Source of the DNA: Duodenibacillus sp964509205
GTDB taxonomy: Bacteria > Pseudomonadota > Gammaproteobacteria > Burkholderiales > Burkholderiaceae_F
Length of the DNA: 41,756 nucleotides
Reading direction: 5' to 3'
Assembly (NCBI GenBank): GCA_964509205.1
Contig: CAZDVW010000015.1
Location: 1-41,756, forward strand
The position numbers were made by a program, and so were the translations under genes. A model generated the notes under the pieces. That model did no database searches. It was given only the letters and a program-made list of their open reading frames with translations, and was not told the origin of the DNA. Shown here in pieces: positions 1-8,117 of the stretch (position 1 is its first letter; the number at the start of each line of letters is the position of its first letter).

Positions 1-36
1 TTCTTTCCCACTTTTTGCGCTGTTTTGAACACGGCA

Positions 37-1245
37 ATGCGTTATCAGGTTTTGGCGCGCACCTGGCGCCCGCACGATTTTGAACGCATGGTTGGGCAGG
101 AGCATGTTGTGGCAGCCCTTAAGCACGCACTGGATGAAAATCGACTGCACCATGCCTACCTTTTTACGGGTACCCGCGGTGTTGGAAAAACAACGCTTTC
201 GCGCATCCTCGCGAAGTGTCTGAACTGCACGGGAGAGGACGGAAAAGGCACTGTGACGAGTCACCCCTGCGGCAAGTGCGAAGCCTGTCGTGCAATTGAT
301 GAAGGCCGTTTTATTGATTACATCGAAATCGACGCGGCTTCGAACCGTTCGGTCGAAGAGATGACGGCGCTTTTAGAGCGGGCGATGTATGCGCCGACGA
401 ATGCCCGTTACAAGGTCTACATGATCGACGAAGTGCATATGCTGAGCACGCACGCTTTCAATGCTATGTTAAAGACATTGGAAGAGCCTCCGGAGTACGT
501 GAAGTTCATCTTGGCGACGACGGATCCGCAAAAGGTTCCGGTGACGGTGCTTTCGAGGTGCCTGCAGTTCAATTTAAAGAACATGACGCCCGAGGCCGTT
601 GCGGCTCACATGGCATTCATTCTGAAAGAAGAGGGGATTGAAGCGGCTCCCGCAGCATTGCGGCTTCTTGCTGAAGGAGCCCGCGGATCCATGCGAGACG
701 GATTGAGTCTTCTGGATCAGGCAATTGCTTATTCGGCCGGTCCCGTGACGCTTGAATCGGTTCGCAACATGCTCGGCGTGGTGGACTCGGCCGTGCTCGT
801 CAGAATCACAGAGGCCATTTTGCAAGGCGATGCCAAGAAAGCGCTTCACATCGCCGACGAGATGAATGAGCGCAGTTTTTCCTTTGTTCAGGCTATTCGT
901 GACTGGGCCTCATTGTTTCATCGTGTTGCAATTGCTCAGCGTGTTCCGGGAACGTACGATGATGCGGACAATCCTCAGAATGAGGGCATTTTGTCGCTCG
1001 CCCAAAAAATGAGCCCGGAAGAAGTTCAGTTGGACTACCAGATTGCGCTTCAAGCGCGATCCGATATGTCGAATGCGCCGGATGAGTATGCCGGCTTTAC
1101 GATGGCGATTTTGCGGATGTTGGCTTTTAAGCCGGCAGGCTCAAAATTGTCGGTTCCCGTCAGGGAAGAACAACCGAAAGTTGAGAATCCGGCCGAAGCT
1201 GTTCCTGAAGCGGCTCCGTGGGAGGAAGCGCCGGGAAAACCGTAG
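37..1245 (+). CDS. dnaX: DNA polymerase III subunit gamma (unshifted product of dnaX)
   Basis: Ribosomes that do not slip read one codon past the slippery heptamer and stop at TAG 1243-1245. This gives a 402-residue gamma protein with the complete AAA+ ATPase, zinc module and collar domains I-III. It lacks the polymerase-binding and helicase-binding domains of tau. The geometry resembles Escherichia coli, where the gamma stop lies just after the slip codons. That both proteins are made here is inference from this arrangement. Confidence 0.75.
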   Translation: MRYQVLARTWRPHDFERMVGQEHVVAALKHALDENRLHHAYLFTGTRGVGKTTLSRILAKCLNCTGEDGKGTVTSHPCGKCEACRAIDEGRFIDYIEIDAASNRSVEEMTALLERAMYAPTNARYKVYMIDEVHMLSTHAFNAMLKTLEEPPEYVKFILATTDPQKVPVTVLSRCLQFNLKNMTPEAVAAHMAFILKEEGIEAAPAALRLLAEGARGSMRDGLSLLDQAIAYSAGPVTLESVRNMLGVVDSAVLVRITEAILQGDAKKALHIADEMNERSFSFVQAIRDWASLFHRVAIAQRVPGTYDDADNPQNEGILSLAQKMSPEEVQLDYQIALQARSDMSNAPDEYAGFTMAILRMLAFKPAGSKLSVPVREEQPKVENPAEAVPEAAPWEEAPGKP

Positions 1246-1709
1246 CGCCGATCGATGTCGGACACAAACTCGCAGAGGAGAAAACAAAAGAGTTTGAACC
1301 GTCTGCTGAGTTGCTCGGTTGGCGCCGAATTCTGTGTCAGTCTCATCTTGAGGGATTTGCTCGCGAAGTAGCGGCTTCAAGCGAGTTGCTCGAACTGGAT
1401 GATAAACACGTATTATTACGACCGCGCTCGAGTTCGTTTGTAACCGAGTCTTTGGTTGTCCAATTCTCGAAAGCGATAAGCGATGCTCTCGGGCATCCCT
1501 TTGTCGTCGAATTCGCCCCGGATGAGTGTGCTCCGGATGCGGAGAGTGTTTCGAAGTTGGAAGCAATGGAAAGGGCTCGCGCCCGGAAGGCTTTAATCGA
1601 AGCTTTCCGCCGTGATCCTTTTGTACAGAAATGTTTGGAGACTCTTAACGCAACGTTGGACGAGGAGTCCGTTCGAGCTGTTGAGACAACGGAAAAGGGG
1701 AAAAAATGA
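37..1709 (+). CDS. dnaX: DNA polymerase III subunit tau (frameshifted full-length DnaX)
   Basis: Tau is the clamp-loader ATPase that also links the replicative polymerases and the DnaB helicase. Seen: the N-terminus MRYQVLARTWRP is typical of DnaX. Walker A GTRGVGKT lies at residues 45-52, zinc-site cysteines at 64, 78, 81 and 84, the DEVH box at 131-134, and an SRC motif follows. The first frame stops at 1245. The tau C-terminal part, with the conserved W-R and L-E-G-F-A-R-E pattern, continues in the -1 frame to 1709. Joining the frames at GGGAAAA (1233-1239) gives 557 residues, close to the usual tau size. I chose ATG 37 over the in-frame TTG at 25 because it matches family N-termini. The stop overlaps the ybaB start (ATGA), as expected for a dnaX-ybaB operon. 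A simple assembly indel is the alternative, but the slippery site makes it less likely. Confidence 0.88.
1233..1239 (+). other. -1 programmed ribosomal frameshift site in dnaX
   Basis: The heptamer GGGAAAA is read in frame 0 as ccG GGA AAA, exactly the X XXY YYZ form. After slipping back one base the codons become GGG AAA ACC GTA, which enters the tau reading frame. A Shine-Dalgarno-like GGGAGGA lies at 1220-1226, seven or so bases upstream, in the position of the stimulatory element of E. coli dnaX. The zero-frame stop TAG follows after one codon. Two possible RNA structures are a hairpin around the heptamer (1228-1234 with 1240-1248) and a small stem 1248-1251/1258-1261. Neither is strong. 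Confidence 0.8.
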
Positions 1710-2041
1710 TGAGAGGCAACTTTCAAGGTCTTCTTGCACAGGCACAGAAGATGCAGCAAAACATTGAGCGAGTCCAGGCTGAACTCGGCAATACGGAAGT
1801 CACCGGTGAAGCCGGTGCCGGAATGGTCAAGATCACAATGACGTGCAAACACGAAGTGAAAAAGGTTGAGATCGATTCGAGCGTGTTTTCCGGCGAGGCC
1901 GATGACAAGGAAATGCTCGAAGATCTTATCGCCGCAGCGTTAAATGACGCCTCACACAAAGTGACGGAAACGGCGGAAATGAAGATGCGTTCGGCGACGG
2001 CCGGAATGCCGCTTCCTCCGGGCATCAAACTTCCTTTCTAA
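1706..2041 (+). CDS. ybaB: YbaB/EbfC family nucleoid-associated protein
   Basis: A small DNA-binding protein of 111 residues, the usual family length (about 105-110). It is encoded directly after dnaX as in many proteobacteria. Seen: an N-terminal helix rich in Q, M and K (LAQAQKMQQNIERVQ), the central G-x-G-M-V-K-I-T beta strand and a C-terminal P-L-P-P-G tail, all typical of the YbaB fold. The start ATG 1706 overlaps the tau stop by four bases; a second ATG at 1709 is equally possible. A purine-rich GGAAAAGGGG lies upstream as ribosome binding site. The family binds DNA as a dimer and is tied to nucleoid structure or recombination. The usual next gene recR is absent and uppP follows instead. 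Confidence 0.9.
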   Translation: MMRGNFQGLLAQAQKMQQNIERVQAELGNTEVTGEAGAGMVKITMTCKHEVKKVEIDSSVFSGEADDKEMLEDLIAAALNDASHKVTETAEMKMRSATAGMPLPPGIKLPF

Positions 2042-2056
2042 TTGACGAGCCGTTTT

Positions 2057-2878
2057 ATGACTTGGTTGGAGGCACTGCAGGTAATTTTCCTCGGAATCGT
2101 TGAAGGGCTGACGGAATTTCTTCCGATCAGCTCGACGGGGCATTTGATTGTGGCTGGAGCTGCCGTACACTTTGACGGCGAGGGTGCAGACACATTTTTC
2201 GTTGCGATTCAGGCAGGAGCAATCCTTGCCGTTTGCTGGTTTTACCGGCAAAGAATTATTTCGATTCTCAGAAATCTTTTTCGTCAGGGAAAAGATCAAC
2301 GGCTTGCCGTGAATACGGTCGTGGCTTTTGTTCCGGCAGTTGTCGCCGGTCTCTTGCTTGCAAAAACGATTAAGACGTATCTCTTTAATCCCGTGACGGT
2401 TGCCGTCACACTGATTGCCGGCGGCATTGTGATTCTTATTGTCGAGCACATCAACATTCGAAGAGCCGTTAAGCCTCGCGTCGAAGAGATGGACGACATG
2501 ACGATCAAGGATGCTCTCGGCGTCGGGTGCATGCAATGCTTGGCGCTTATTCCCGGAATGAGTCGCTCCGGAGCCACCATTATCGGCGGTATGGTTCTCG
2601 GACTGTCGCGTCGTGCGGCAACAGAGTTTTCTTTTTTCCTTTCCATTCCGACGATCTTTGGCGCGACGGTCTATGACCTATGGAAAAACTACGACTCTTT
2701 AAGCGTTGAGATGGGACCGGACATCCTTCTTGGCGGAGTTGTGAGTTTTATTTCTGCCATCATTGTCGTGAAATGGCTTCTTGGTTTTGTCAGCCGAAAT
2801 GACTTCCGCGGATTCGGTTGGTATCGAATTCTGTTCGGAATTCTCGTCTTGTTTCTTGTCGGAGAGACGGTGATTTGA
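2057..2878 (+). CDS. uppP: Undecaprenyl-diphosphate phosphatase UppP (BacA)
   Basis: An inner membrane enzyme that dephosphorylates undecaprenyl pyrophosphate to recycle the lipid carrier for peptidoglycan and other envelope polymers; overexpression of the family gives bacitracin resistance. Seen: the first signature EGLTEFLPISSTGHL begins at residue 16, the second PGMSRSGAT lies at 166-174, and there are multiple hydrophobic segments. Length from ATG 2057 is 273 residues, matching E. coli UppP. A TTG at 2042 is in frame but would add an atypical N-terminus. The gene follows ybaB closely and is probably co-transcribed with dnaX-ybaB. A terminator hairpin lies about 70 bases after the stop. 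Confidence 0.93.
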   Translation: MTWLEALQVIFLGIVEGLTEFLPISSTGHLIVAGAAVHFDGEGADTFFVAIQAGAILAVCWFYRQRIISILRNLFRQGKDQRLAVNTVVAFVPAVVAGLLLAKTIKTYLFNPVTVAVTLIAGGIVILIVEHINIRRAVKPRVEEMDDMTIKDALGVGCMQCLALIPGMSRSGATIIGGMVLGLSRRAATEFSFFLSIPTIFGATVYDLWKNYDSLSVEMGPDILLGGVVSFISAIIVVKWLLGFVSRNDFRGFGWYRILFGILVLFLVGETVI

Positions 2879-2951
2879 TAGACGAAGTTTGAAATGTTTT
2901 CCCAAGTGATCTTGTCAGACGAAACCTGGGAAAACGGCTGAACGTCGGATG

Positions 2952-3002
2952 AAAGCTCATCGAAGTTGCGAACTTGTCGCTTTGCACTTGGTGAGCTTTT
3001 TT
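2952..3002 (+). terminator. Rho-independent terminator after uppP
   Basis: AAAGCTCA (2952-2959) pairs with TGAGCTTT (2992-2999). The stem can extend inward (TC with GG as a T-G and C-G pair, then AAG with CTT past one bulged base), and a run of six T ends at 3002. It should end the dnaX-ybaB-uppP transcript. Confidence 0.7.
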
Positions 3003-3109
3003 GTAATGAAGAGGATTGACGTAACTAAGGGAATTCGGGCTATCAATCTCGATCGCTCTCTCCGACGGTCTTATAACCAAGGTTGTTTCTTTTGATTTTG
3101 GAGGCCTAA

Positions 3110-3571
3110 TTAATCTGTATACCGACTAGGCAACGGAGTTGACAAGGGGAACATTTTGTTCAAAAGATGGTTGACGCGCTCTTCCGTATTAGCGAATTTG
3201 GCAAAATTAAGTCCTCCGATTCCGCAGTCGTAGTGACCCTTTGCCAGTATTTTGTTTCCTTCCGTCAGACTTAAATCCAGACGGTATAGGAAGAGAGCCA
3301 TGTCCCATCTGAAAACAGACTGACACGAAAATACCCTTTGACAGTTTCGTGCTTCATAGAGGGAAACAGGGGTGACCTTAAACCCCTTTTGTATGAGCCC
3401 TTTGTATACGCTGTTATAAGCAACTTTTCTGTTCGAGGAATCAGGAATGAGACATACCTCATCGGGATCTACGATATTTGATGAAACATCAACCGAATTA
3501 GAAATTGTCCCGCATCCCGACAACAAAAGAGCCGTAATTAATGCCACCGTAGCCAGCCTGTAATTTTTCAT
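3110..3571 (-). CDS. Sbal_3080-type lipoprotein
   Basis: A predicted lipoprotein of 153 residues: hydrophobic signal peptide with lipobox LSGC, lipidated cysteine at residue 20. The mature part has the pattern I recall from the Sbal_3080 lipoprotein family: an early V-C-L-I segment, a G-F-K-V step, then W-D-M-A-L-F-L followed by G-H-Y-D, G-G-L-N and a K-F-A-N-T-E stretch before a closing L-x-x-M-F-P. Function is unknown in the family. It stands alone on the minus strand, facing uppP convergently and lying downstream of argH with a 237-base gap, so it probably has its own promoter. Surrounding DNA looks more A/T-rich than the housekeeping genes. Confidence 0.7.
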   Translation of the reverse strand: MKNYRLATVALITALLLSGCGTISNSVDVSSNIVDPDEVCLIPDSSNRKVAYNSVYKGLIQKGFKVTPVSLYEARNCQRVFSCQSVFRWDMALFLYRLDLSLTEGNKILAKGHYDCGIGGLNFAKFANTEERVNHLLNKMFPLSTPLPSRYTD

Positions 3572-3808
3572 GAAATTTCCTTTGGATTGATGAGAAGTCG
3601 TTCTCGGTGTGCTCTATCGCACGTCGGTTCAATGGTAGTCGCTTTTTCAATGCTTTAAACGGTTTTACTGAAAAACTCAGTTCCGACGAACTTTCATCAA
3701 ACGGAAATTCCATTAGAAATTTAGAACAGATGTCCCTCAATTGTTCAGAGCCGCCAACTCGTAAGAATTACGGTGACTAAAGCAACTGAGGGAAGCGGAG
3801 CGTTCTTC
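3572..3808. other. Intergenic region between argH and the lipoprotein gene
   Basis: About 240 bases with no convincing gene. It should contain the lipoprotein promoter and the argH 3' end on the minus strand. An 80-codon open frame here (3498-3740, minus) overlaps the lipoprotein in another frame and has no protein-like features. I see no clear terminator hairpin. Confidence 0.4.
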
Positions 3809-5242
3809 TCAGGGATTGTTTTTTCGTTCTTCAAGGATTTCTTCCCAGCGTTTAACTTGGTAAAGAACCTGCTCAGGAGCTGTTCCTCCAAGGTGATTAC
3901 GTGCTGAGAGCGAGCCTTCCAGCGTCAGAATGGAGAAAATGTCCTCTTCGATGGATGGCTCGAAGGACTGCAGTTCCTCCAGCGACATCTCCGCAAGATC
4001 TTTTCCTTCTTCGCTGGCTCTTCGTACAACGCGTCCGACAATGTCGTGTGCGGTACGGAAGGGGATCCCTTTCCGAACAAGATAGTCAGCAAAATCGGTG
4101 GCTGTCGGATATCCGGCACAAGCGGCTTTTCGCATCTCCGTGTGATTTGGCTCAATGCCGTCAGTCATTTCGATAAAGGCCCTTAACGTGTCTTTCACGG
4201 TATCGATTGCATCAAAGAGCGGTTCCTTGTCCTCTTGAAGATCTTTGTTGTAGGCAAGAGGAAGCCCCTTCATTAGCATCGTGAGTGTCATTAGGTCGCC
4301 GACGACGCGAGAGCACTTGCCTCGAGCTGTTTCCGGAACATCCGGGTTTTTCTTCTGCGGCATGATGGAACTTCCCGTTGTAAAGCGGTCCGGAAGTTTG
4401 ATGAAAGAAAACCGCTGACTTACCCAGTAGACCAATTCTTCGGAAAGCCTCGAAATGTGAATCATGATGAGACTGGCTGCGGCGGAAAACTCAATGCCGA
4501 AGTCACGGTCACTGACGGCATCAAGCGAATTTTGTGCGACAGCTTCAAAGCCCAAAAGTTTGGCGCTGAATTCGCGATCAATCGGATACGTTGTTCCGGC
4601 AAGAGCCGCAGCTCCGAGCGGAGAACGATTGACGCGATGCCGCAGATCCAGCAGACGTTCTCTGTCTCGCTCAAACATTTCGGTATAGGCAAGCATGTGG
4701 TGTCCGAATGTCACGGGTTGTGCAACCTGCATGTGTGTGAATCCGGGCATGACGGTGTCGTATTCTTTTTTTGCCTGGCCGACGAGAACCGCTTGGAGTT
4801 GTCCGATCAGATCGACAATCGAGTCGATTTCTTTTCTCAAATAAAGTCGGATATCCGTTGCAACCTGATCGTTGCGGCTTCTGCCGGTGTGAAGGCGCTT
4901 TCCGGCATCTCCAATCAGCTGTGTCAAGCGTGCCTCAATGTTCAGATGAACGTCTTCCAGTTCAAGTTGCCAGACGAATTTTCCGGATTTAATTTCCTCG
5001 GAAATTTGTGCAAGACCGCGTTCAATATCCGAAAGATCTTGTTTGCTCAGAATGCCACAGTGCTCGAGCATTGCAGCATGTGCAAGCGACCCCTCGATAT
5101 CCGCATCAGCCATGCGTTTGTCAAAACTCACGGACTGTGTGTAGCGAAGAACAAATTGCGCAACCGGTTCCGAAAAGCGTCCGGACCAGGCTTCTTTTTT
5201 CGCGTGCAAAGGATCCGCAGAGTTGTTGTGTTCTTCTTTCAT
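3809..5242 (-). CDS. argH: Argininosuccinate lyase
   Basis: Last step of arginine synthesis: splits argininosuccinate to arginine and fumarate. Member of the aspartase/fumarase superfamily, cytosolic homotetramer. Seen: 477 residues; HTGRSRNDQ at 118-125, catalytic histidine in GFTHMQ (H170), and the superfamily signature GSSIMPQKKNPD at 290-301 with the catalytic serine. All three conserved regions are intact, so this is the true ArgH, unlike the divergent relative at 22117-23598. It is monocistronic here, with a long upstream spacer (5243-5662) that must hold its promoter. The start ATG gives a slightly long polar N-terminus compared with typical 460-470 residue enzymes; no better start is obvious. 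Confidence 0.95.
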   Translation of the reverse strand: MKEEHNNSADPLHAKKEAWSGRFSEPVAQFVLRYTQSVSFDKRMADADIEGSLAHAAMLEHCGILSKQDLSDIERGLAQISEEIKSGKFVWQLELEDVHLNIEARLTQLIGDAGKRLHTGRSRNDQVATDIRLYLRKEIDSIVDLIGQLQAVLVGQAKKEYDTVMPGFTHMQVAQPVTFGHHMLAYTEMFERDRERLLDLRHRVNRSPLGAAALAGTTYPIDREFSAKLLGFEAVAQNSLDAVSDRDFGIEFSAAASLIMIHISRLSEELVYWVSQRFSFIKLPDRFTTGSSIMPQKKNPDVPETARGKCSRVVGDLMTLTMLMKGLPLAYNKDLQEDKEPLFDAIDTVKDTLRAFIEMTDGIEPNHTEMRKAACAGYPTATDFADYLVRKGIPFRTAHDIVGRVVRRASEEGKDLAEMSLEELQSFEPSIEEDIFSILTLEGSLSARNHLGGTAPEQVLYQVKRWEEILEERKNNP

Positions 5243-5402
5243 AAATCAACCTTGAAGTAAGTTTTATCCAATTAGCCAATAGCAATCGCTGATCATAAAT
5301 TTGGTTTGAAGACAAGTTTTCCAAAGAGAGCTAGGCTAAACAGCATCCGATAGAACCAGAAAAATTACACATACCCCGAATATAAAATGACATCCGCTAA
5401 CC

Positions 5403-5640
5403 AATGTGGGGGCAGATCCGTACCGATCAGTAGCTCAGTCTGGTTTTATAGATATTTTTGCAGACATTGGCGGTATCCGTCTTGGCTTTAAAAAAGTTCA
5501 AAAAATCCCTAACCGTCTTCGTATCAGAATTGGACGAATCGCCTGGAATCATACTGGCTGAATTTTAGTACGCCATCTGGAATTGCCGAAGATATTACAA
5601 AAATTAATGGGTAGGGTATTCAGCTTGTTAGGAGGATGAT
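5403..5640 (+). pseudogene. Decayed fragment of a C5-cytosine DNA methyltransferase
   Basis: No open gene, but translated pieces in three frames read in order as the N-terminal part of a Dcm-type enzyme. From 5442: GFIDIFADIGGIRLGF, the SAM-binding motif I (usually FAGIGG). From 5515 in another frame: VFVSELDE, matching the next strand with its acidic end. From 5561 in a third frame: NFSTPSGIAEDITKIN, matching the NFG-GDIT segment. Around 5621-5640, LV-GG-like codons before CCCG recall the start of the PCQ motif IV. Frame changes between blocks and no catalytic cysteine region show it is dead and 3'-truncated. It fills the spacer between argH and the APE operon and may mark a past insertion. 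Confidence 0.75.
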
Positions 5641-5662
5641 CCCGTAATAAGGTTCAACTCAA

Positions 5663-6892
5663 TCAAACTCTCCTAAAGATCAATGAGGTATTGATTCCTC
5701 CGAAAGCGAAATTGTTGCTCATCACATATTCAGTTTGGAGTGTTCTTCCTGAATCGATGATGTGGTCAAGTTCACCGCACTGGGGGTCTGGGTTCTTCAA
5801 ATTGATTGTCGGCGCGAACCAGTCCGAGTTCATCATTTCAATGGTTAGCCAGGCTTCTAATGCACCGCAAGCTCCCAATGTGTGACCAAAGTAACTCTTC
5901 AAGGAAGATACAGGAGTCCGATTTCCAAAAACGGAGGCAGTGGCTGAGCCTTCTGCTGCATCTCCCTTGTGTGTTCCGGTTCCATGGGCATTGATATACC
6001 CGATGGCGCTCGGGTCTAAAGCGGCTTGTTCCAAGGCTTGCAACATGCAGAGCTTAATCGTTTCTTGATTTGGTTGCGTAATGTGTGTGGCATCGCAATT
6101 CGTTCCGAAGCTGACAACTTCAGCCAGTATGTTTGCTCCGCGTGCTTTTGCATGTTCATATTCTTCCAGAACCAATGTGCAAGAACCTTCTCCGATGACC
6201 AAACCGTCACGATTGACATCGAATGGAGAGGGGGTTAATTCCGGCGTTTCGTTTTTGGAGGATGTCGCAAAGAGCGTATCGAAGGCAGCAATTTCTGAAG
6301 GACACAATTGCTCGGCTCCGCCGGCAACCATGATGTCCGCATAGCCGTTCCGGATCGATTCGAAGGCGTAGCCGATAGCCTGGCTGCCGGAGGTGCATGC
6401 AGAAGATGTCGGAATGACGCGTCCGCGAATGCCGAAGAAAATGGCTGCATTAACTGCAGTTGTATGCGGCATCATGCGGACATAACTGGTCGCAGTGATG
6501 TCGCGAGTTGTTTTTTCGCTGAGCATTTTAGAAAAATCGCATACAGCCTCTGAACTTCCCGTGCAAGAGCCGTAGGCAATTCCTGTTCGACCGTTTCCGA
6601 GAATTGGATCTCCCAGTAAGCCTGCCTGCTGCAAGGCTAACTCAGTGGCACGCGTTGACAAGAGTGCCACTCGCCCCATAGAACGAGTGCGTTTCCTCGT
6701 GTAGTGCTCAGGTAAAACGAAATTGGTTACGGGAGCGGCCAAAAACGTATTCAATCCGCTAAATTGCTGATAGTCCGGCATGAAACGAACGGCATTTTTT
6801 CCTTGATGCAGTTTTGTTTGAACAGCAGACCAGCTGTCGCCAAAAGCCGTAATTCCTCCCATGCCTGTTACGGCAACTCGTCGCAAACTCAT
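5663..6892 (-). CDS. apeR: Beta-ketoacyl-ACP synthase ApeR (aryl polyene)
   Basis: Condensing enzyme of the FabF/FabB type, 409 residues, last gene of the APE operon. Seen: the Cys-His-His triad is complete, with C166 in SSACTSG, H303 in NAHGTGT and H337 in the GHTLGACG motif. In characterised APE systems ApeR is the extra ketosynthase beside the ApeO-ApeC pair. Its exact step (initiation or supply of a fatty precursor) is family knowledge and not visible here. The start overlaps the end of apeQ by four bases (ATGA), so translation is probably coupled. No terminator hairpin is obvious between its stop and the methyltransferase remnant. Confidence 0.88.
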   Translation of the reverse strand: MSLRRVAVTGMGGITAFGDSWSAVQTKLHQGKNAVRFMPDYQQFSGLNTFLAAPVTNFVLPEHYTRKRTRSMGRVALLSTRATELALQQAGLLGDPILGNGRTGIAYGSCTGSSEAVCDFSKMLSEKTTRDITATSYVRMMPHTTAVNAAIFFGIRGRVIPTSSACTSGSQAIGYAFESIRNGYADIMVAGGAEQLCPSEIAAFDTLFATSSKNETPELTPSPFDVNRDGLVIGEGSCTLVLEEYEHAKARGANILAEVVSFGTNCDATHITQPNQETIKLCMLQALEQAALDPSAIGYINAHGTGTHKGDAAEGSATASVFGNRTPVSSLKSYFGHTLGACGALEAWLTIEMMNSDWFAPTINLKNPDPQCGELDHIIDSGRTLQTEYVMSNNFAFGGINTSLIFRRV

Positions 6893-7623
6893 ATCATTCC
6901 TCCATTTACAGATATGACCTGCCTCGTTACATAGGAGGCCTTTTCGCTCATTAAGAAGGAGACGACGTTGGCAACTTCTGCAACGGAACCCATGCGGCGC
7001 ATGGGAATCATGTTCATCGCTTGTTGGATCGCGTCCTCACTCATGTGTAGCATCTCTGTATCGATTAAGCCGGGAGCCACGCAGTTGACGGTAATTTTGC
7101 GGCTGGCCAGTTCGACAGCCAGTGCTTTTGTGGCACCGATAAGGCCTGCTTTGGCGGCACTGTAATTGGTCTGCCCGCGGTTTCCAATGAGTCCGGACAC
7201 AGAACTGATTGCAACAATTCTTCCGCCGTCACGCAGGTGAATCATCGGCATGACGGCCGGCTGTACAACATTGAAAAAACCGTTTAGATCAACGTCAATA
7301 ACTCGAAACCAGTCATCTCTTGTCAGTGCAGGGAAAGCGTTGTCTTTTGCGATTCCGGCATTGCAAACAATTCCCCAGTAGGCTCCGTTGTTTTCGATGT
7401 CCGCCTCAATGGCTGCTCTCGTCTTATCATGGTCAGCGACATCGAAGGTAACCGTTCTGGCTGAACAGCCCAAAGATTGGATTTCGTGGCAGAGTTTTAA
7501 CGCACTTTCTTCACTGGAGTTGTAATGAACGATGATGTTGAAACCGTCCTTAGCCAGTTGCAAGGCGCACGCTCTTCCAATGCCGCGTCCGGCTCCCGTT
7601 ACCAAGATTGATCTTTGACTCAT
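6889..7623 (-). CDS. apeQ: 3-ketoacyl-ACP reductase ApeQ (FabG-like)
   Basis: Short-chain dehydrogenase, 244 residues, predicted to reduce each beta-keto group of the growing polyene with NADPH. Seen: Rossmann motif TGAGRGIG at 9-16, NAG at 88-90, catalytic Ser140/141, Tyr154 and Lys158 (Y-S-A-A-K). It sits between apeP and apeR with ATGA overlaps on both sides. The position right beside the dehydratase and ketosynthase genes argues for APE synthesis rather than housekeeping fatty acid synthesis. The sequence alone would also fit a generic FabG. Confidence 0.9.
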   Translation of the reverse strand: MSQRSILVTGAGRGIGRACALQLAKDGFNIIVHYNSSEESALKLCHEIQSLGCSARTVTFDVADHDKTRAAIEADIENNGAYWGIVCNAGIAKDNAFPALTRDDWFRVIDVDLNGFFNVVQPAVMPMIHLRDGGRIVAISSVSGLIGNRGQTNYSAAKAGLIGATKALAVELASRKITVNCVAPGLIDTEMLHMSEDAIQQAMNMIPMRRMGSVAEVANVVSFLMSEKASYVTRQVISVNGGMI

Positions 7624-8117
7624 GATTCCCTCTTGCTGTCAAACAGATTTGCCAGTTCCTGATTTGTAGGTTGAAATACCGTCAAACGTCCGGCTGCAAC
7701 TTCTTTCCCATCCATTGTTACGTTGCCCTCAAAAGAAGTCAAACGGCTTTCATCAATCAACAAATGCATCGTAATAATCAACTCGGCGTTCGCCTTAATT
7801 TGATCTGTCAAAATCTTCAGACCGCGTGCGCTGAGAAGAAGTCCGACTTCTGCGTCTTGTTCTTCAGTCGGAAGTTTGGCATTGTTTGACAGAATGCGCT
7901 GGTAGCCGGCCCAAACGCCGATTGTTTGCGCCATCAGTTCGACTAAAACAGTTGTGCTGCAACTTCCGTCCGAATGCTTGAATACATCAAGGCAGCTATC
8001 GCAACGATTTGAGACTCGACAGACAACCGATTTGTCATTAACCGCCATGACTTCATCCAAGAGACAAAGTGGCGGGCGGTGCGGCAGATAAGCGGTAGGT
8101 TTTAAGTAAGCCCCCAT
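7620..8117 (-). CDS. apeP: ApeP-type 3-hydroxyacyl-ACP dehydratase subunit
   Basis: Hot-dog fold protein of 165 residues. Seen: the N-terminal YLPHRPPLCLLDEV block with the likely catalytic His13 and the helix ELMAQTIGVWAGY, features of the FabZ-like ApeP family. In studied APE systems ApeP pairs with ApeI to remove water and form each double bond. Here apeI is also present at 14792. The gene begins right after the apeO stop and overlaps apeQ by four bases, so apeO-apeP-apeQ-apeR form a tightly coupled block. Confidence 0.85.
   Translation of the reverse strand: MGAYLKPTAYLPHRPPLCLLDEVMAVNDKSVVCRVSNRCDSCLDVFKHSDGSCSTTVLVELMAQTIGVWAGYQRILSNNAKLPTEEQDAEVGLLLSARGLKILTDQIKANAELIITMHLLIDESRLTSFEGNVTMDGKEVAAGRLTVFQPTNQELANLFDSKRES

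Noticed and set aside
3498..3740. 80-codon minus frame upstream of the lipoprotein gene
   Set aside because: Overlaps the lipoprotein signal peptide in another frame and has no ribosome binding site or domain pattern.
4457..5260. Long plus-strand open frame (267 codons) opposite argH
   Set aside because: Antisense shadow of a fully conserved argH; the translation is rich in Cys, Arg and Phe with no family pattern.
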